A DNA stretch of 64,000 nucleotides from the NCBI RefSeq assembly GCF_040954835.1, contig NW_027168341.1:310001-374000 (forward strand), read 5' to 3'. The position numbers were made by a program, and so were the translations under genes. The notes under the pieces are model-generated. The model was not told the DNA's origin and made no database searches. It saw nothing but the letters and a program-made list of their open reading frames with translations. How positions within the stretch are numbered: the stretch's first letter is position 1; the number at the start of each line of letters is the position of its first letter. Below are positions 48,153 to 56,629 of the stretch, piece after piece. The stretch comes from Lepisosteus oculatus. Lineage: Eukaryota > Chordata > Actinopteri > Semionotiformes > Lepisosteidae.

Positions 48153-48474
48153 TGGGCTGGTCAAAGAGAGAAAACAAGCACGTTCGCAATCGCTCTTGTA
48201 ATGGTGATTGTGGCCGTCTGCTCCGTGAGTCCTCGATCTCCGGCCGTCTGATTGGCGCTCTTTTCTTTGGGGGGCGGGAAGTGTCCGGCCGCAGGGGATC
48301 TTGGGACCTCGCTTTGCATAGCGGCTTCCCAGAGTGCGTCGTTTCCGGCACAGTGTGGCCGGGTGTTTTCCGAGTTATCGCACGGATTGGGCACGCTCGC
48401 AAGCCGTGAGCCGCAGGCGATGAGCCCGGAGCTGAACGGGCCCCACTGGCTCGTTTGTAAGATCTGCGGCAGAT

Positions 48475-48840
48475 CGTATAAAGACGTTCAACTTTGTAAC
48501 TACTGCACGCACAGGAAGCAGAATAAATTCCTCTTTCAAACTGTCAAAGGTTTGCTTTGCGAACGCTGCAGGACATCGCACAATCTGTTTTGAACGGGGA
48601 CAAACGATTTCTTATGAGGCGCAGTAAATACAGACGTTTAAAAAGCTCCACTCATGCCGACGATGCAGCATGAAGAAGGGCAACCTAACGTTTGACAGAC
48701 AAAAGCCGGGCGCCGCTACAAGCAATATGAAATCAAACTGACAGCACACGGCGTTTCGCGCTGACTCAAAAGTGATCTCGACAGACGCTGTTCTCTGCAT
48801 AACGCTGAAAGAGCTAAAGAGTGTTTCTGTTGAGACGTAA
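48475..48840. repeat. Inverted U4 downstream spacer
   Basis: Reverse complement of the spacer at 61560-61990. It lies correctly downstream of the minus-strand U4 at 48901-49046 and is fused at 48464 to a truncated U5 unit. An open frame across it with several CxxC pairs depends on a one-base difference from the other copies and is not taken as coding. Confidence 0.85.
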
Positions 48841-48880
48841 CAAGCTTGTTTCTTTCTACCATGATGTTACCATGACAAAA

Positions 48881-48893
48881 TCTGTCTTTAAAC
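48881..48893 (-). promoter_or_regulatory. snRNA 3' box of U4 (minus)
   Basis: On the minus strand it reads GTTTAAAGACAGA, a close match to the vertebrate snRNA 3' box, located 7-8 nt after the U4 3' end. Confidence 0.85.
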
Positions 48894-48900
48894 ACCTTGC

Positions 48901-49046
48901 TCAGTCTCTGACGAGACTGTCAAGAATTGCTTTCGCCGATTGTATTGCAAACCGGCGGAAGCGGGGTATTGGGAAAAGTTTTCAACTAGCAATAATCGCG
49001 CATCGGCTAAACCTCACAGGCTACGATACTGCCACTGCGCAAAGCT
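48901..49046 (-). ncRNA. U4 snRNA (minus copy)
   Basis: AGCTTTGCGCAGTGGCAGTA at the 5' end, the U6-pairing stem regions, the 5' stem-loop, TTGAAAACTTTTCCC, the Sm-like site CAATTCTTGA and the 3' hairpin GTCTC..GAGAC are all recognisable. The length of 146 nt fits U4 (about 145). In the U4/U6 di-snRNP it keeps U6 inactive until activation. The Sm site differs by one base (ATTCTTG) from the ATTTTTG of the 61378 copy, which may weaken Sm binding. Confidence 0.88.
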
Positions 49047-49271
49047 GACGGTTGCCAGGCAACCGCGTGGATCCTATGGAAATCGTTATCAATCGTCTCA
49101 TGGCATGTCGTTGCTGTAACGCTTCATATTTGCGGCCGGACACTTCCCGCCCCCCAAAGAAAAGAGCACCAATCAGACAGGCGGAGACCGAGGACTCGCA
49201 GAGCAGACGGCCATAGTCGCAGTAATAAGAGCGATTGTGAGCGGTTTTGTTTTCTCTCTTTGACCAGCCCA

Positions 49272-49393
49272 GCTGCGCCCCACCCGAAGGCAGGAAAGCA
49301 CAAAAATTGTATGGAACTCATTCATGCTCCTCTTCATGGAAATCTTTAGTAAAAGGCAAAAGATTTGTACGAGATGAAGAGAAACCAGAGTGC
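49272..49393 (-). ncRNA. U5 snRNA, copy 3 (minus)
   Basis: U5 on the minus strand with the 5' CACTCTGG, loop I GCCTTTTAC, Sm site CAATTTTTG and TTCG-closed 3' hairpin. Stem changes (CTTTTGCC, CCATGAAGAG) differ from the plus copies. It lies upstream of U4 in the same orientation, so the order here is U5 then U4. Confidence 0.85.
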
Positions 49394-49528
49394 GTGGCTG
49401 GACAGCTGCAGGAGCCCAGGCTGCCTTCAAGGCCTCTGCCCTGCCGGTCGTGGTTGGCAATGCACCTGGCCTTACAAACGAGCCAGTGGGGCCCGTTCAG
49501 CTCCGGGCTCATCGCCTGCGGCTCTCGG

Positions 49529-49557
49529 CTTACCTGGCAGGGGAGATACCTTGATCA
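49529..49557 (+). pseudogene. U1 snRNA 5' fragment (nt 4-32) before the LINE
   Basis: CTTACCTGGCAGGGGAG and on to TTGATCA equals U1 nucleotides 4-32 of the intact copies, including the 5' splice-site-recognising ACTTACCT minus its first three bases. It abuts the LINE at 49558. To its left is U5-gene flank, not U1 promoter, and the two share CGGCTT/CTT at the joint. Confidence 0.9.
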
Positions 49558-49624
49558 GCCTGTAGTTGGAGTAGTTGGATTGTTTTCTTGTTTTGTGGAA
49601 GCAGTGTTTGTTTTGCAGTTTGAG

Positions 49625-50569
49625 ATGGCAACCTTTGGATCCCGCAAGAATGCTGTACGTTTTGAGCTTTTGGATGACCTGTTCATGGATCGTATGCAGT
49701 TCAGCAGAAAAGTGTTACAGAAGGAACTTGGCTTTGAACCTCGGCACTTGGATTTCATCTTTGCTCTCCCAGGTCAGAAAGCATTTGAGGTTGTATTTGG
49801 TACCTATCCTCTGTTTGAACAATGCGTGGATGTGTTTGAGGCAAAAAGAGGGAAAGTTCCTGCACTTGAGAAGATCAACTTGCAGCCTCTGACACAGAGA
49901 GAGAGGAAAACGGTGCATGTTGTTATGTTCTCGGAACTGGCAAAGACGGAGGACATTCACACCTGGCTTAACCAGTACTGCACCGTCCACCATGGAACTG
50001 AGGTTAGAGATGTTGACGGTATAAAAACAGGAGCAAGGAAATTCGAGGTTCGCTTACTACCGGACAATGTAAATGGAGGCTTAAGGCACCTGCCCTCTAC
50101 AATCCGGCTGGGCGCCTGCAATGGCTATGTTTTTTATGTGGGACAACCAAAGGTGTGTCGGCGCTGTGGTGCTGTGGGACACCTGGCATCTTCCTGCACT
50201 GTGAAATGCTGCAAGACCTGTGGCAAACAGGGACATTTAGCCTCTGACTTTTCAATGCTGCCAAAGTGCAATTTATGTGGCTCGGAAGGACACGTTTTTA
50301 AGAACTGCCCTCACGCCTACGCCAATAAACTCAAAATGAGAAAGGATGAGGCAGTGCTTGTTTCAGCCAAACCGGCCCGAAAAGCCAAAGCAAACAACAA
50401 GTCAAACAAAGAACCCTTGTTGGACAAAGAGTCTCAGCCTCCAGCCAGGATCAGTCCTGCTGTGGCTCCGGGGCCGGTGGAAGAGAAATCCACTACGCTC
50501 CCACAACCGCAGACTGCACCAGACAAGCAAGGGTGGAGCTACTCAAGGCACTCTCTCCCCTATTGTTAA
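49625..50569 (+). CDS. LINE ORF1: CCHC zinc-knuckle protein
   Basis: 314 aa starting MATFGSRKNAVRFELLDD. The frame is open further upstream, but that part is U5-gene DNA, so the ATG at 49625 is chosen. The N-terminal ~160 residues are a globular part seen in Tx1/L1-like ORF1 proteins. Residues ~175-225 hold three tandem knuckles: CRRCGAVGHLASSC (C-x2-C-x4-H-x4-C), CKTCGKQGHLASDF (last C replaced by F) and CNLCGSEGHVFKNC. A K/S-rich tail follows. Such proteins bind the element RNA and form the RNP with ORF2p. The tail overlaps the ORF2 frame, probably because a deletion joined the two ORFs. Confidence 0.85.
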   Translation: MATFGSRKNAVRFELLDDLFMDRMQFSRKVLQKELGFEPRHLDFIFALPGQKAFEVVFGTYPLFEQCVDVFEAKRGKVPALEKINLQPLTQRERKTVHVVMFSELAKTEDIHTWLNQYCTVHHGTEVRDVDGIKTGARKFEVRLLPDNVNGGLRHLPSTIRLGACNGYVFYVGQPKVCRRCGAVGHLASSCTVKCCKTCGKQGHLASDFSMLPKCNLCGSEGHVFKNCPHAYANKLKMRKDEAVLVSAKPARKAKANNKSNKEPLLDKESQPPARISPAVAPGPVEEKSTTLPQPQTAPDKQGWSYSRHSLPYC

Positions 50570-53500
50570 GTAGCACAGACGTGATAGTGGGAGGGGATTT
50601 TAATTGTATCTTAGAGCACACAGACAGGCAGTCTAGCTCTCCGATAAAATTGGATTCCAGCTCACTGGCCCTGCAAAACTTAGTTCAAGACTTTAAACTC
50701 TCAGACACATATAGATGTATATATCCCACAACAGCAGGATATGCATGGTCAGGGAGGAATAGCAGCTCCAGAATTGACTATTGCTTTGTCTCAGAGAGAG
50801 TGAAAGTTGTTGGGGTCACTCTTCAGCCTGTCTTCTTCTCAGATCATCAGGCTTTAGGGTGTAGAGTGGAACTCCAGGGCGGGACTGTCTTTGGCCCAGG
50901 CCTCTGGAAACTCAACACAAAGCTGCTAGAGAACGAGGGGGTAGTATCCCGCTACAAGGAGAAACTATCACAGTGGCTGTCCTTGCAGTGTCTGTACGGG
51001 TCAGTAGGAGAGTGGTGGGAGGAGGTGAAGATGAGGACAAAGACCTTTTTCATGGCTGAGGGAAGGAAGGCTGCTGCCAGACGGAGAGGAGTGCTAGCCA
51101 GGAAACAGAGGCAGCTGCAGCGTCTCTACACGATGCTGCACAGTGGCTTCGATGTGCTCGAGGATATCACCCTTTTAAAAAAGGACATCCGGAGCATAGC
51201 CGAAGAAAGTAGTCGAGGAGTGCTGTTAAGAGGCAGAGTGCAGTTCTTGGAAGAAAATGAGAAGTGTACTCGCTTCTTTTTCAGGAAAGTGGTAGGCTCC
51301 AAGTCTGTCATGGAAAGTGTAGTTGATGAGGAGGGACGAGAGAGAACAGAGCCGAGTGCTATCCTCTCCTGCACCGAGGCCTTCTACTCAAGACTGTACA
51401 GCTCTACAGAGGTAAAGGATGAAGAAATTCATTTTTTTACCTCAAAGCTAGAAAACGTTTTGAGTGAAGAAGATAGGGAAGTACTTGAGAGGGATTTGAC
51501 AGTAGAAGAGCTGAGACAGGCTATGGAGAGCTTACAGAAGGGGAAAACTCCAGGTGCTGACGGGCTCCCTAAAGAATTTTATTGCACCTTTTGGGATCTG
51601 CTTCAGGATCCGCTACTGGTCCTATTCGAGGAAAGATATAAGACAGAATTGCTGCCTGACTCCTTAAGAGAAGGCACTATCTCTCTCTTGTTTAAGAAAG
51701 GAGCAAAAAATGACATAAAGAACTGGAGACCCCTCAGCCTGTTAGGCGTGGACACTAAGATCCTGTCCAAAGCCCTTTTCCTGCACCTACAAAATGTAGT
51801 GGCCTCACTGGTAGGGAAAGAACAGACTTGTGGGATAGCAGGACGCCTGATGAGCGACAACCTGGCCTTGTTGAGGGATGTCTGTCTGTACTCTGAGGAT
51901 CGCTCCCTCCCTCTTTGCATTTTAGGTGTAGACCTAGAAAAGGCCTTTGACCGCCTAAACCGGCAGTACTTAACATCGGGACTTGAGCACATGAAGTTTG
52001 GCCCCATCATGAGAAAGTGGATTAACCTGCTGTACACAGGTAGCAACAGCAGAGTCATGGTTAATGGCAATAGATCACGCCCCTTTGAAGTCTGTTCAGG
52101 GGTGAGGCAGGGCTGCCCATTATCCCCCTTGTTATGCGTTTTGGCTATGGAGCCCTTAGCCTGTGCCTTGCGCCAGGATCAGGCCATTAATGGGATACCA
52201 GTGCCTGGAAGTGGGGGAGGAGAGGTAAAGACATCTCTATACATGGATGACGTCACCCTGCTCCTCTCTGACAATGCCTCAATTAGCAGAGCTCTGCAGT
52301 GCTGTGATCGGTTCTCTTTGGCTTCCTCCGCAAAAATTAACACATCTAAGAGTGAGATTTTTTATCAGAACTGGAGGGAGCCAAAAGAAGGACATGATCT
52401 CAGGCTGCAAGAGAAGAGAATTAAGGTCCTGGGGGTGTATTTTGGAGAAGAGATGGGAACAGTAAATTGGCAGAACAAATTGCCAATCTTAAACAAAAAA
52501 CTGATGCAATGGAAGGACCGAGACCTCACCATGACAGGGAAGGTGCTGGTCATCAAAGCCGAGCTCTTGCCTGTCTTGAATTTTCTGGCTTCTACCTTCC
52601 CAATCCCACACCGTGTTGCGGCGGTGATGAGGAGATTGATGTTTCAATTTCTATGGGGTGGGAAGCAGGAAAGACTCAGAAGGGAAATAATGTACAGGCC
52701 GCTACCCTCAGGGGGGAAGTCTGTCCCAGATATTGCTACGAAGCTGCTGTGCATTTTCCTGGCCTCTGTGCTGAGAGGCTTTGCAACAGCACCTGCAGCG
52801 CGTACCTGGACTTATTTTTCCAGGCTCTGGGTAGGTAGGGAGGTGTTCAGAGTGTGGGGTGTCAGACCCAAGCTGGACGTCCCACTCTCTGACACATGCC
52901 CTGCAATTTATGGGACAGTTAAAAGTTTTCTAAGATCTCACCCAATTGGCCATATTCCCCTCCGAGATGTCAGCGTCCAAAAACTGGAAGATTTCGTTGC
53001 ACCCCAGAACAATAGGCAGACCCATGTGGGCATTTTAACATCAGCCCAAACAAGGAAGGTGTGGAAACACACATCCTCTAAGTTTCTGTGCAACATTCAC
53101 AGAGATTTAGCCTGGAGTGTCGTCCACCAGTGCTTACCGGTACGAACTTTCTTGTACCGTAGGGGCCTCACCCCCAGCCCTCGCTGCGTTAGGGTGGGCT
53201 GCGGCGAGGAGGAGACTGTATCCCATCTCCTGTGGTCCTGCTTTTTTGCTAAGGCCTTCTGGGCACAGTTTGAAGATTGGTTGCTGGCTCTCTCGCCCCA
53301 ATTTACCCTGACCGCTGCTTTCGTCATATACGGCATCTCTCCTGTCAAACTTCCTCCTGACGTGTTTGACAGGATCTGGGCCGTGGTGAACAGTGGGAAA
53401 GTTGCCCTGTGGAGAGTGAAGAACATGGGGCTGTTCAAAGGCATCGAGATCCCAGTCAAGGCAGCAGGTAGCCTGGCCCTGTTCATCACCCGAGAGAACT

Positions 53501-53592
53501 ATTACCTCAGAGATCTGTGGAGAGAAGGGAGGGAGGAAGCAGAGAATCTGTGGGAAATAGAGAGCATAGGTCAATATCTCAAGAAACTGTGA
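50533..53592 (+). CDS. LINE ORF2: endonuclease (partial) and reverse transcriptase
   Basis: About 1019 codons, open throughout, but the frame has no ATG at its left end (GTG at 50533). Residues 1-110 are only the C-terminal half of an APE-type endonuclease: GGDFNC near 20-25, RIDYCF near 80 and SDH at 103-105. The N-terminal half with the first catalytic residues is missing. RT: GKTPGADGLP near 335, RPLSLL near 400, VDLEKAFDR near 475, RQGCPLSPLL near 530 and YMDD at 570-573 (52240-52251). A zinc motif C885-x4-C890-x7-H898-x4-C903 follows, as in other Tx1-like proteins. The RT looks intact; nicking its own target looks impossible without the missing part. Confidence 0.9.
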   Translation: MELLKALSPLLLSSTDVIVGGDFNCILEHTDRQSSSPIKLDSSSLALQNLVQDFKLSDTYRCIYPTTAGYAWSGRNSSSRIDYCFVSERVKVVGVTLQPVFFSDHQALGCRVELQGGTVFGPGLWKLNTKLLENEGVVSRYKEKLSQWLSLQCLYGSVGEWWEEVKMRTKTFFMAEGRKAAARRRGVLARKQRQLQRLYTMLHSGFDVLEDITLLKKDIRSIAEESSRGVLLRGRVQFLEENEKCTRFFFRKVVGSKSVMESVVDEEGRERTEPSAILSCTEAFYSRLYSSTEVKDEEIHFFTSKLENVLSEEDREVLERDLTVEELRQAMESLQKGKTPGADGLPKEFYCTFWDLLQDPLLVLFEERYKTELLPDSLREGTISLLFKKGAKNDIKNWRPLSLLGVDTKILSKALFLHLQNVVASLVGKEQTCGIAGRLMSDNLALLRDVCLYSEDRSLPLCILGVDLEKAFDRLNRQYLTSGLEHMKFGPIMRKWINLLYTGSNSRVMVNGNRSRPFEVCSGVRQGCPLSPLLCVLAMEPLACALRQDQAINGIPVPGSGGGEVKTSLYMDDVTLLLSDNASISRALQCCDRFSLASSAKINTSKSEIFYQNWREPKEGHDLRLQEKRIKVLGVYFGEEMGTVNWQNKLPILNKKLMQWKDRDLTMTGKVLVIKAELLPVLNFLASTFPIPHRVAAVMRRLMFQFLWGGKQERLRREIMYRPLPSGGKSVPDIATKLLCIFLASVLRGFATAPAARTWTYFSRLWVGREVFRVWGVRPKLDVPLSDTCPAIYGTVKSFLRSHPIGHIPLRDVSVQKLEDFVAPQNNRQTHVGILTSAQTRKVWKHTSSKFLCNIHRDLAWSVVHQCLPVRTFLYRRGLTPSPRCVRVGCGEEETVSHLLWSCFFAKAFWAQFEDWLLALSPQFTLTAAFVIYGISPVKLPPDVFDRIWAVVNSGKVALWRVKNMGLFKGIEIPVKAAGSLALFITRENYYLRDLWREGREEAENLWEIESIGQYLKKL

Positions 53593-53788
53593 AAAACATT
53601 ATCAAGTTTAAGTAAAGAATGTGATTTGCACCAGAAAAAAAGAAAATTGTTGCTATGTAACTGTCAAAATGTAATGAGATGTGATCATATATACTGTTTT
53701 AAGTATGTATATGAATGTAAAGCTTTCTGATTTGTGATGTCCTGTATTTTTTTGTGAAAAGAAAATAAAGTTCTTAAAAATCGAAATC
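53593..53788 (+). other. LINE 3' UTR
   Basis: Runs from the ORF2 stop to the U1 joint. It contains AATAAAG near its end and finishes with a short A-run and TCGAAATC, without a poly(A) tail. In site-specific LINEs the 3' end often anneals to target DNA; the next bases are U1 GGTTCACCC. Confidence 0.8.
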
Positions 53789-53913
53789 GGTTCACCCAGG
53801 GCGAGGCTCGGCCATTGCACTCCGGCTGTGCTGACCCCTGCGAATTCCCCAAATGTGGGAATCTCGACTGCATAATTTCTGGTAGTTGGGGACTGCGTTC
53901 GCGCTCTCCCCTG
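53789..53913 (+). pseudogene. U1 snRNA 3' part (nt 40-164) after the LINE
   Basis: 125 nt identical or nearly so to the intact U1 copies from nt 40 to the end, including the Sm site region CATAATTTCTGG and the last hairpin. Its 3' box GTCCAAAATCAGA follows at 53923-53935. It is disrupted by the LINE and lacks its promoter. Confidence 0.93.
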
Positions 53914-54548
53914 ATGTGCTTGGTCCAAAATCAGATACGGGAGGGTTAGGACACCACGAGCTGCGTGGCTGCGGAAGGATCCCGGTTCGAAAGGAGTCGA
54001 CGCCGCTGCTGGTTCTCGCTGGCTTTTAGTTAGGGGTCCGGAGAAGCATCTCAAGCTAGTTCCACTACTCCTTCCGGACGTTCATTCCCTTTTCAAAGTC
54101 AGTCGTTTTGCTATAGTCTGCGTTCTTTAGGCTGATTATCGAGGTTAGCCTTTATTTGGTCATGGGGGGCCTCGGTACTGTATGCTGAGTCTAAAGACAG
54201 TTTCACCCGTTTTCTGATTGCTCGGTTCTGTACCAGTGCAGACATGTCAAACAGTGAATGGCTGTACCTCTATTGTATCCGTGCTCAATGAATGAAATCG
54301 GTAACAAATGAATATATGTCTAGTTATACGAAAAACGAGTGGTTTATCGACTCATCTTCATTTGCAGATTTAGAGGCAGCTTCGATATTCGTTTTACAGA
54401 CGGGTTTTTTTTTTGGAATATGGGTCACACACATGCCACAGCAACAAAACATCTCTAGAGATGAGGCTATAGATCACCTTTCCATCCTGCAGGTTTTCCT
54501 CCCAAAGCCTACGGCACCAACGGCGACCCCTGCTGGCCGGGAGAGCAA

Positions 54549-54668
54549 AAGCTAACAGCACCTGGTATTCCCAGGCAGTCTCCCATCCAAGTACTAACCA
54601 GGCCCGACGCTGCTTAGCTTCCAAGATCAGACGAGATCGGGCGTGTTCAGGGTGGTGTGGCCATAAGC
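54549..54668 (-). rRNA. 5S rRNA, copy 1
   Basis: 120 nt on the minus strand, starting GCTTATGGCCACACCACCC. The internal control region (A box AAGCTAAGCAG, C box TGGATGGGAGAC) is present and a TTTT terminator follows. Its 3' end reads GTTAGC where copies 2 and 3 read GTAAGC, which adds one mismatch to helix I; the 5' TTAT may partly compensate. Confidence 0.93.
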
Positions 54669-55309
54669 GAAAACCCCGGCGCCTGACTCGCTACTTGAAG
54701 CTGTGTGTGGCGGGGGTTCCGTGCCCCCCGAGCGGGACTGAAGGATCGTTCGTGTGCAACTCTTTGGAAAGGAGCTGCTTTCCAAATCGCATTGCGTGCC
54801 TGGATGTTGGCGAATGCGCTCCCTTGTGTTGGCTCGTCCCGCACTGGAGGAGGACAAACAATCTGCACGGAGGAGCACCAGGCAAGTCTTCACCAGACAA
54901 AAACCTCCAGTGCACAGCACTCTGGAAACATTTCGGGGCTTTCGCGTGTTTATTTCAGCACGTAAAGCGCACCGGTCCAACACGTCGGCCGCGTGCGCGG
55001 CGCCTCCGCCCTCTTGTGGCCTTGCGGCGTCAGAGCAAGAGGCTCCTTCTCGCTGCCCTTCCGCTGTGTTGCAGGACCCGGAGCGCGCACTTTGTGGGGG
55101 GCGGGGGACCGCGTTCGCGCTCTGCCCCCGGTCTCTTGCGCGAGTACTAAATCTCACGGACAGGGGGGCCTCGTCATTGATTGTTACAGGTGAGACGGGG
55201 ATTAGGAGGAGACCCCGACTGATGTGTAAAGGGGAGCACTAACACCAGAGGGACACCCCCGGCGTCTCTTTTTGAGAGACGCCCTGGGGTTTCCTAATGG
55301 CCAAGGAGG

Positions 55310-55560
55310 GTCGGGACCTCGGTTTGACCTCTGTTTGTGCAGCAGAGTGTCGCCATCAGGAGGCTGGGGCGTAAGAGAGCCACACAGCCCGCAGGGTGAG
55401 CGCTCCCAACTGGTCCCAGTCACACCTCTTGCAGGAGCAGCAGCAACCGGAGCTTTTCCGGGGTGGAATCTCCCATCCGGGTGCCGGCCAGGCTCACACC
55501 TGCTGGGCTGCCCCGGGGGTGAGCCCAGTTGAGAGTCGCAGGGCCAGATCTAGTCACCGG
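55310..55560. repeat. Diverged SINE-like repeat inside the 5S-U1 spacer
   Basis: Same order of motifs as the repeat at 34755-35025: 'gtcgccatcaggaggctggg', 'gggtgagcgctcc' and 'catccgggtgccggccaggc' with a 5S-like core. It recurs in the next unit at about 58060-58280. It has been GC-enriched relative to the outside copies. Confidence 0.6.
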
Positions 55561-56202
55561 GGAGAAACGATACAAGTGAAGGATTGCTCGGCTCTCAGCA
55601 CTTGAAAAGACCGACAAATGTCTTGTTCCCGCCGGAGCTGAATGTACCCGCATGTGTGGTGTCGTCTTCTTCCCCCGCCCCGCTGTGTTTGCTGTATTGT
55701 CTCTGAAGCCGGCCCCCCCGAGACGAGACGGGCTGTTCCTGTGCCCCAATTAACACTTTACAGGTGCCATTCCCCGGTATTGTGGCCATTGTCGGTGCTC
55801 ACACGCGATAAGATAAGGCGGAGGAGAGCGGGGCATGCCCAGCGGCAGACATTCAAGGAGGGGGCAGTGCGAGGTGAGGTGAGGTGCGACACGCCGGAGC
55901 CCCAACGCAGCTAATGCGGAGCACTTTTTGGACTGGCATCGAAAGGACGTGTGCGCACGGAGCAAGCCTTCCCTGCGGCGGAGCGCGGGAACTTTCTCCC
56001 CCCCTCCCGCTGCAGGGGTTTTGTGCACTGCAGCGGTGCCGAGAGAAAAGCACAGAAGGCAGCAGGCTCTGGAGAGCAGGTAAGAGATGGAGCCTTGTGG
56101 GCAGGCGAGCAGGCCCGTTTTTTGGAAATTGCTGAAAAGGTTTGTTCGGTGTGTGGCAGGCGCACGTCGCGAGCTTGCGTGGCGATCTGCCGGTCTGGAG
56201 TT

Positions 56203-56210
56203 ATGCAAAT
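56203..56210 (+). promoter_or_regulatory. Octamer of the U1 distal sequence element, copy 1
   Basis: ATGCAAAT at -241 to -234 from the U1 start. Vertebrate snRNA genes carry an octamer-containing enhancer about 200-250 bp upstream, so position and sequence fit. The proximal element near -60 cannot be defined confidently; 'ggtggcctaggctgcgcgat' occupies that place. Confidence 0.75.
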
Positions 56211-56443
56211 GAGGCCGAATTGCATCCCGGGACATGCTGCGAATGCGCAACGGCGACTGCAGATGTGTAGGAAACGGCGCGCTCGTTTTCTCGTTTTGCC
56301 CACACTTTTGAGTGTTAGTGTGGCGTGTGAGTGTGTGAAAGAGTGGGCCCAGCAGGAGGCGGTGGCGTGCGGGGCGAGGAGGTGGCCTAGGCTGCGCGAT
56401 TTGTGCTGTGGGTGCGGGCCGCTTGCAGGGGCCTGTTTAACTC

Positions 56444-56607
56444 ATACTTACCTGGCAGGGGAGATACCTTGATCAAGAAGGAGGTTCACCCAGGGCGAGG
56501 CTCGGCCATTGAACTCCGGCTGTGCTGACCCCTGCGAATTCCCCAAATGTGGGAAACTCGACTGCATAATTTCTGGTAGTGGGGGACTGCGTTCGCGCTC
56601 TCCCCTG
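56444..56607 (+). ncRNA. U1 snRNA, copy 2
   Basis: 164 nt, the usual U1 length. The 5' ATACTTACCTG pairs with 5' splice sites. Stem-loops I-III, the Sm site (CATAATTTCTGG) and the terminal hairpin are present. Two bases in the body (ccattgaactcc, gggaaactcg) differ from the other copies. It is transcribed by Pol II; the 3' box GTCCAAAATCAGA lies at 56617-56629. Confidence 0.95.
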
Positions 56608-56616
56608 ATGTGCTTG

Positions 56617-56629
56617 GTCCAAAATCAGA
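56617..56629 (+). promoter_or_regulatory. snRNA 3' box of U1 copy 2
   Basis: GTCCAAAATCAGA, 10 nt after the U1 end, matches the snRNA 3' processing box pattern. Equivalent boxes lie at 53923-53935 and 59343-59355. Confidence 0.8.

Larger units (their letters stand above)
47318..48464. repeat. U5 snRNA tandem repeat, ~508-bp unit
   Basis: Units begin at 47318, 47826 and 48334, each with 'cacagtgtggc' and 'tatcgcacggattgggcac'. The first two contain a U5 gene. The third breaks off at 48464, before its gene, and joins inverted U4 spacer. Confidence 0.9.
49558..53788 (+). mobile_element. Tx1-like non-LTR retrotransposon inserted in a U1 snRNA gene
   Basis: About 4.2 kb: short 5' region, ORF1 (49625-50569) with CCHC knuckles, ORF2 with a partial apurinic-type endonuclease, reverse transcriptase and C-terminal zinc motif, and a 3' UTR of ~195 bp ending AAAAATCGAAATC with no poly(A). 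U1 nt 4-32 precedes it and nt 40-164 follows it, so seven target bases (nt 33-39) are absent. Tx1-clade elements are known for inserting into fixed sites, including snRNA and 5S rRNA genes (Keno in U2, Mutsu in 5S). Clade assignment rests on the ORF1 knuckles, RT style and site choice; no tree was made. Confidence 0.85.

Noticed and set aside
47653-48402. Long minus-strand frame (~249 codons) across the U5 genes
   Set aside because: It runs antisense through two U5 snRNA genes and their GC-rich flanks and repeats with the 508-bp unit; it is a shadow of the RNA genes.
48252-48593. Open frame ending with several CxxC pairs, resembling a zinc-binding protein
   Set aside because: It is a chimera across the U5/spacer breakpoint, and the other copies of the spacer have one extra T that shifts the frame, so there is no sign of protein-level conservation.
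44960-49120. U2, U6, U7, U11 or U12 genes, or histone genes, in the snRNA spacers
   Set aside because: I looked for their diagnostic sequences by eye and found none. The motif 'tttagctctttcag' near 46670 and 61605 hints at U7 or a histone stem-loop but lacks the rest.
49247-49624. ORF1 of the LINE starting upstream at 49247
   Set aside because: The 126 upstream codons lie on the inverted U5 gene, its flank and the U1 fragment. The first ATG within the element, at 49625, is the sensible start.
51126-53574. Minus-strand frames inside the LINE
   Set aside because: They are antisense shadows of the long reverse-transcriptase frame.
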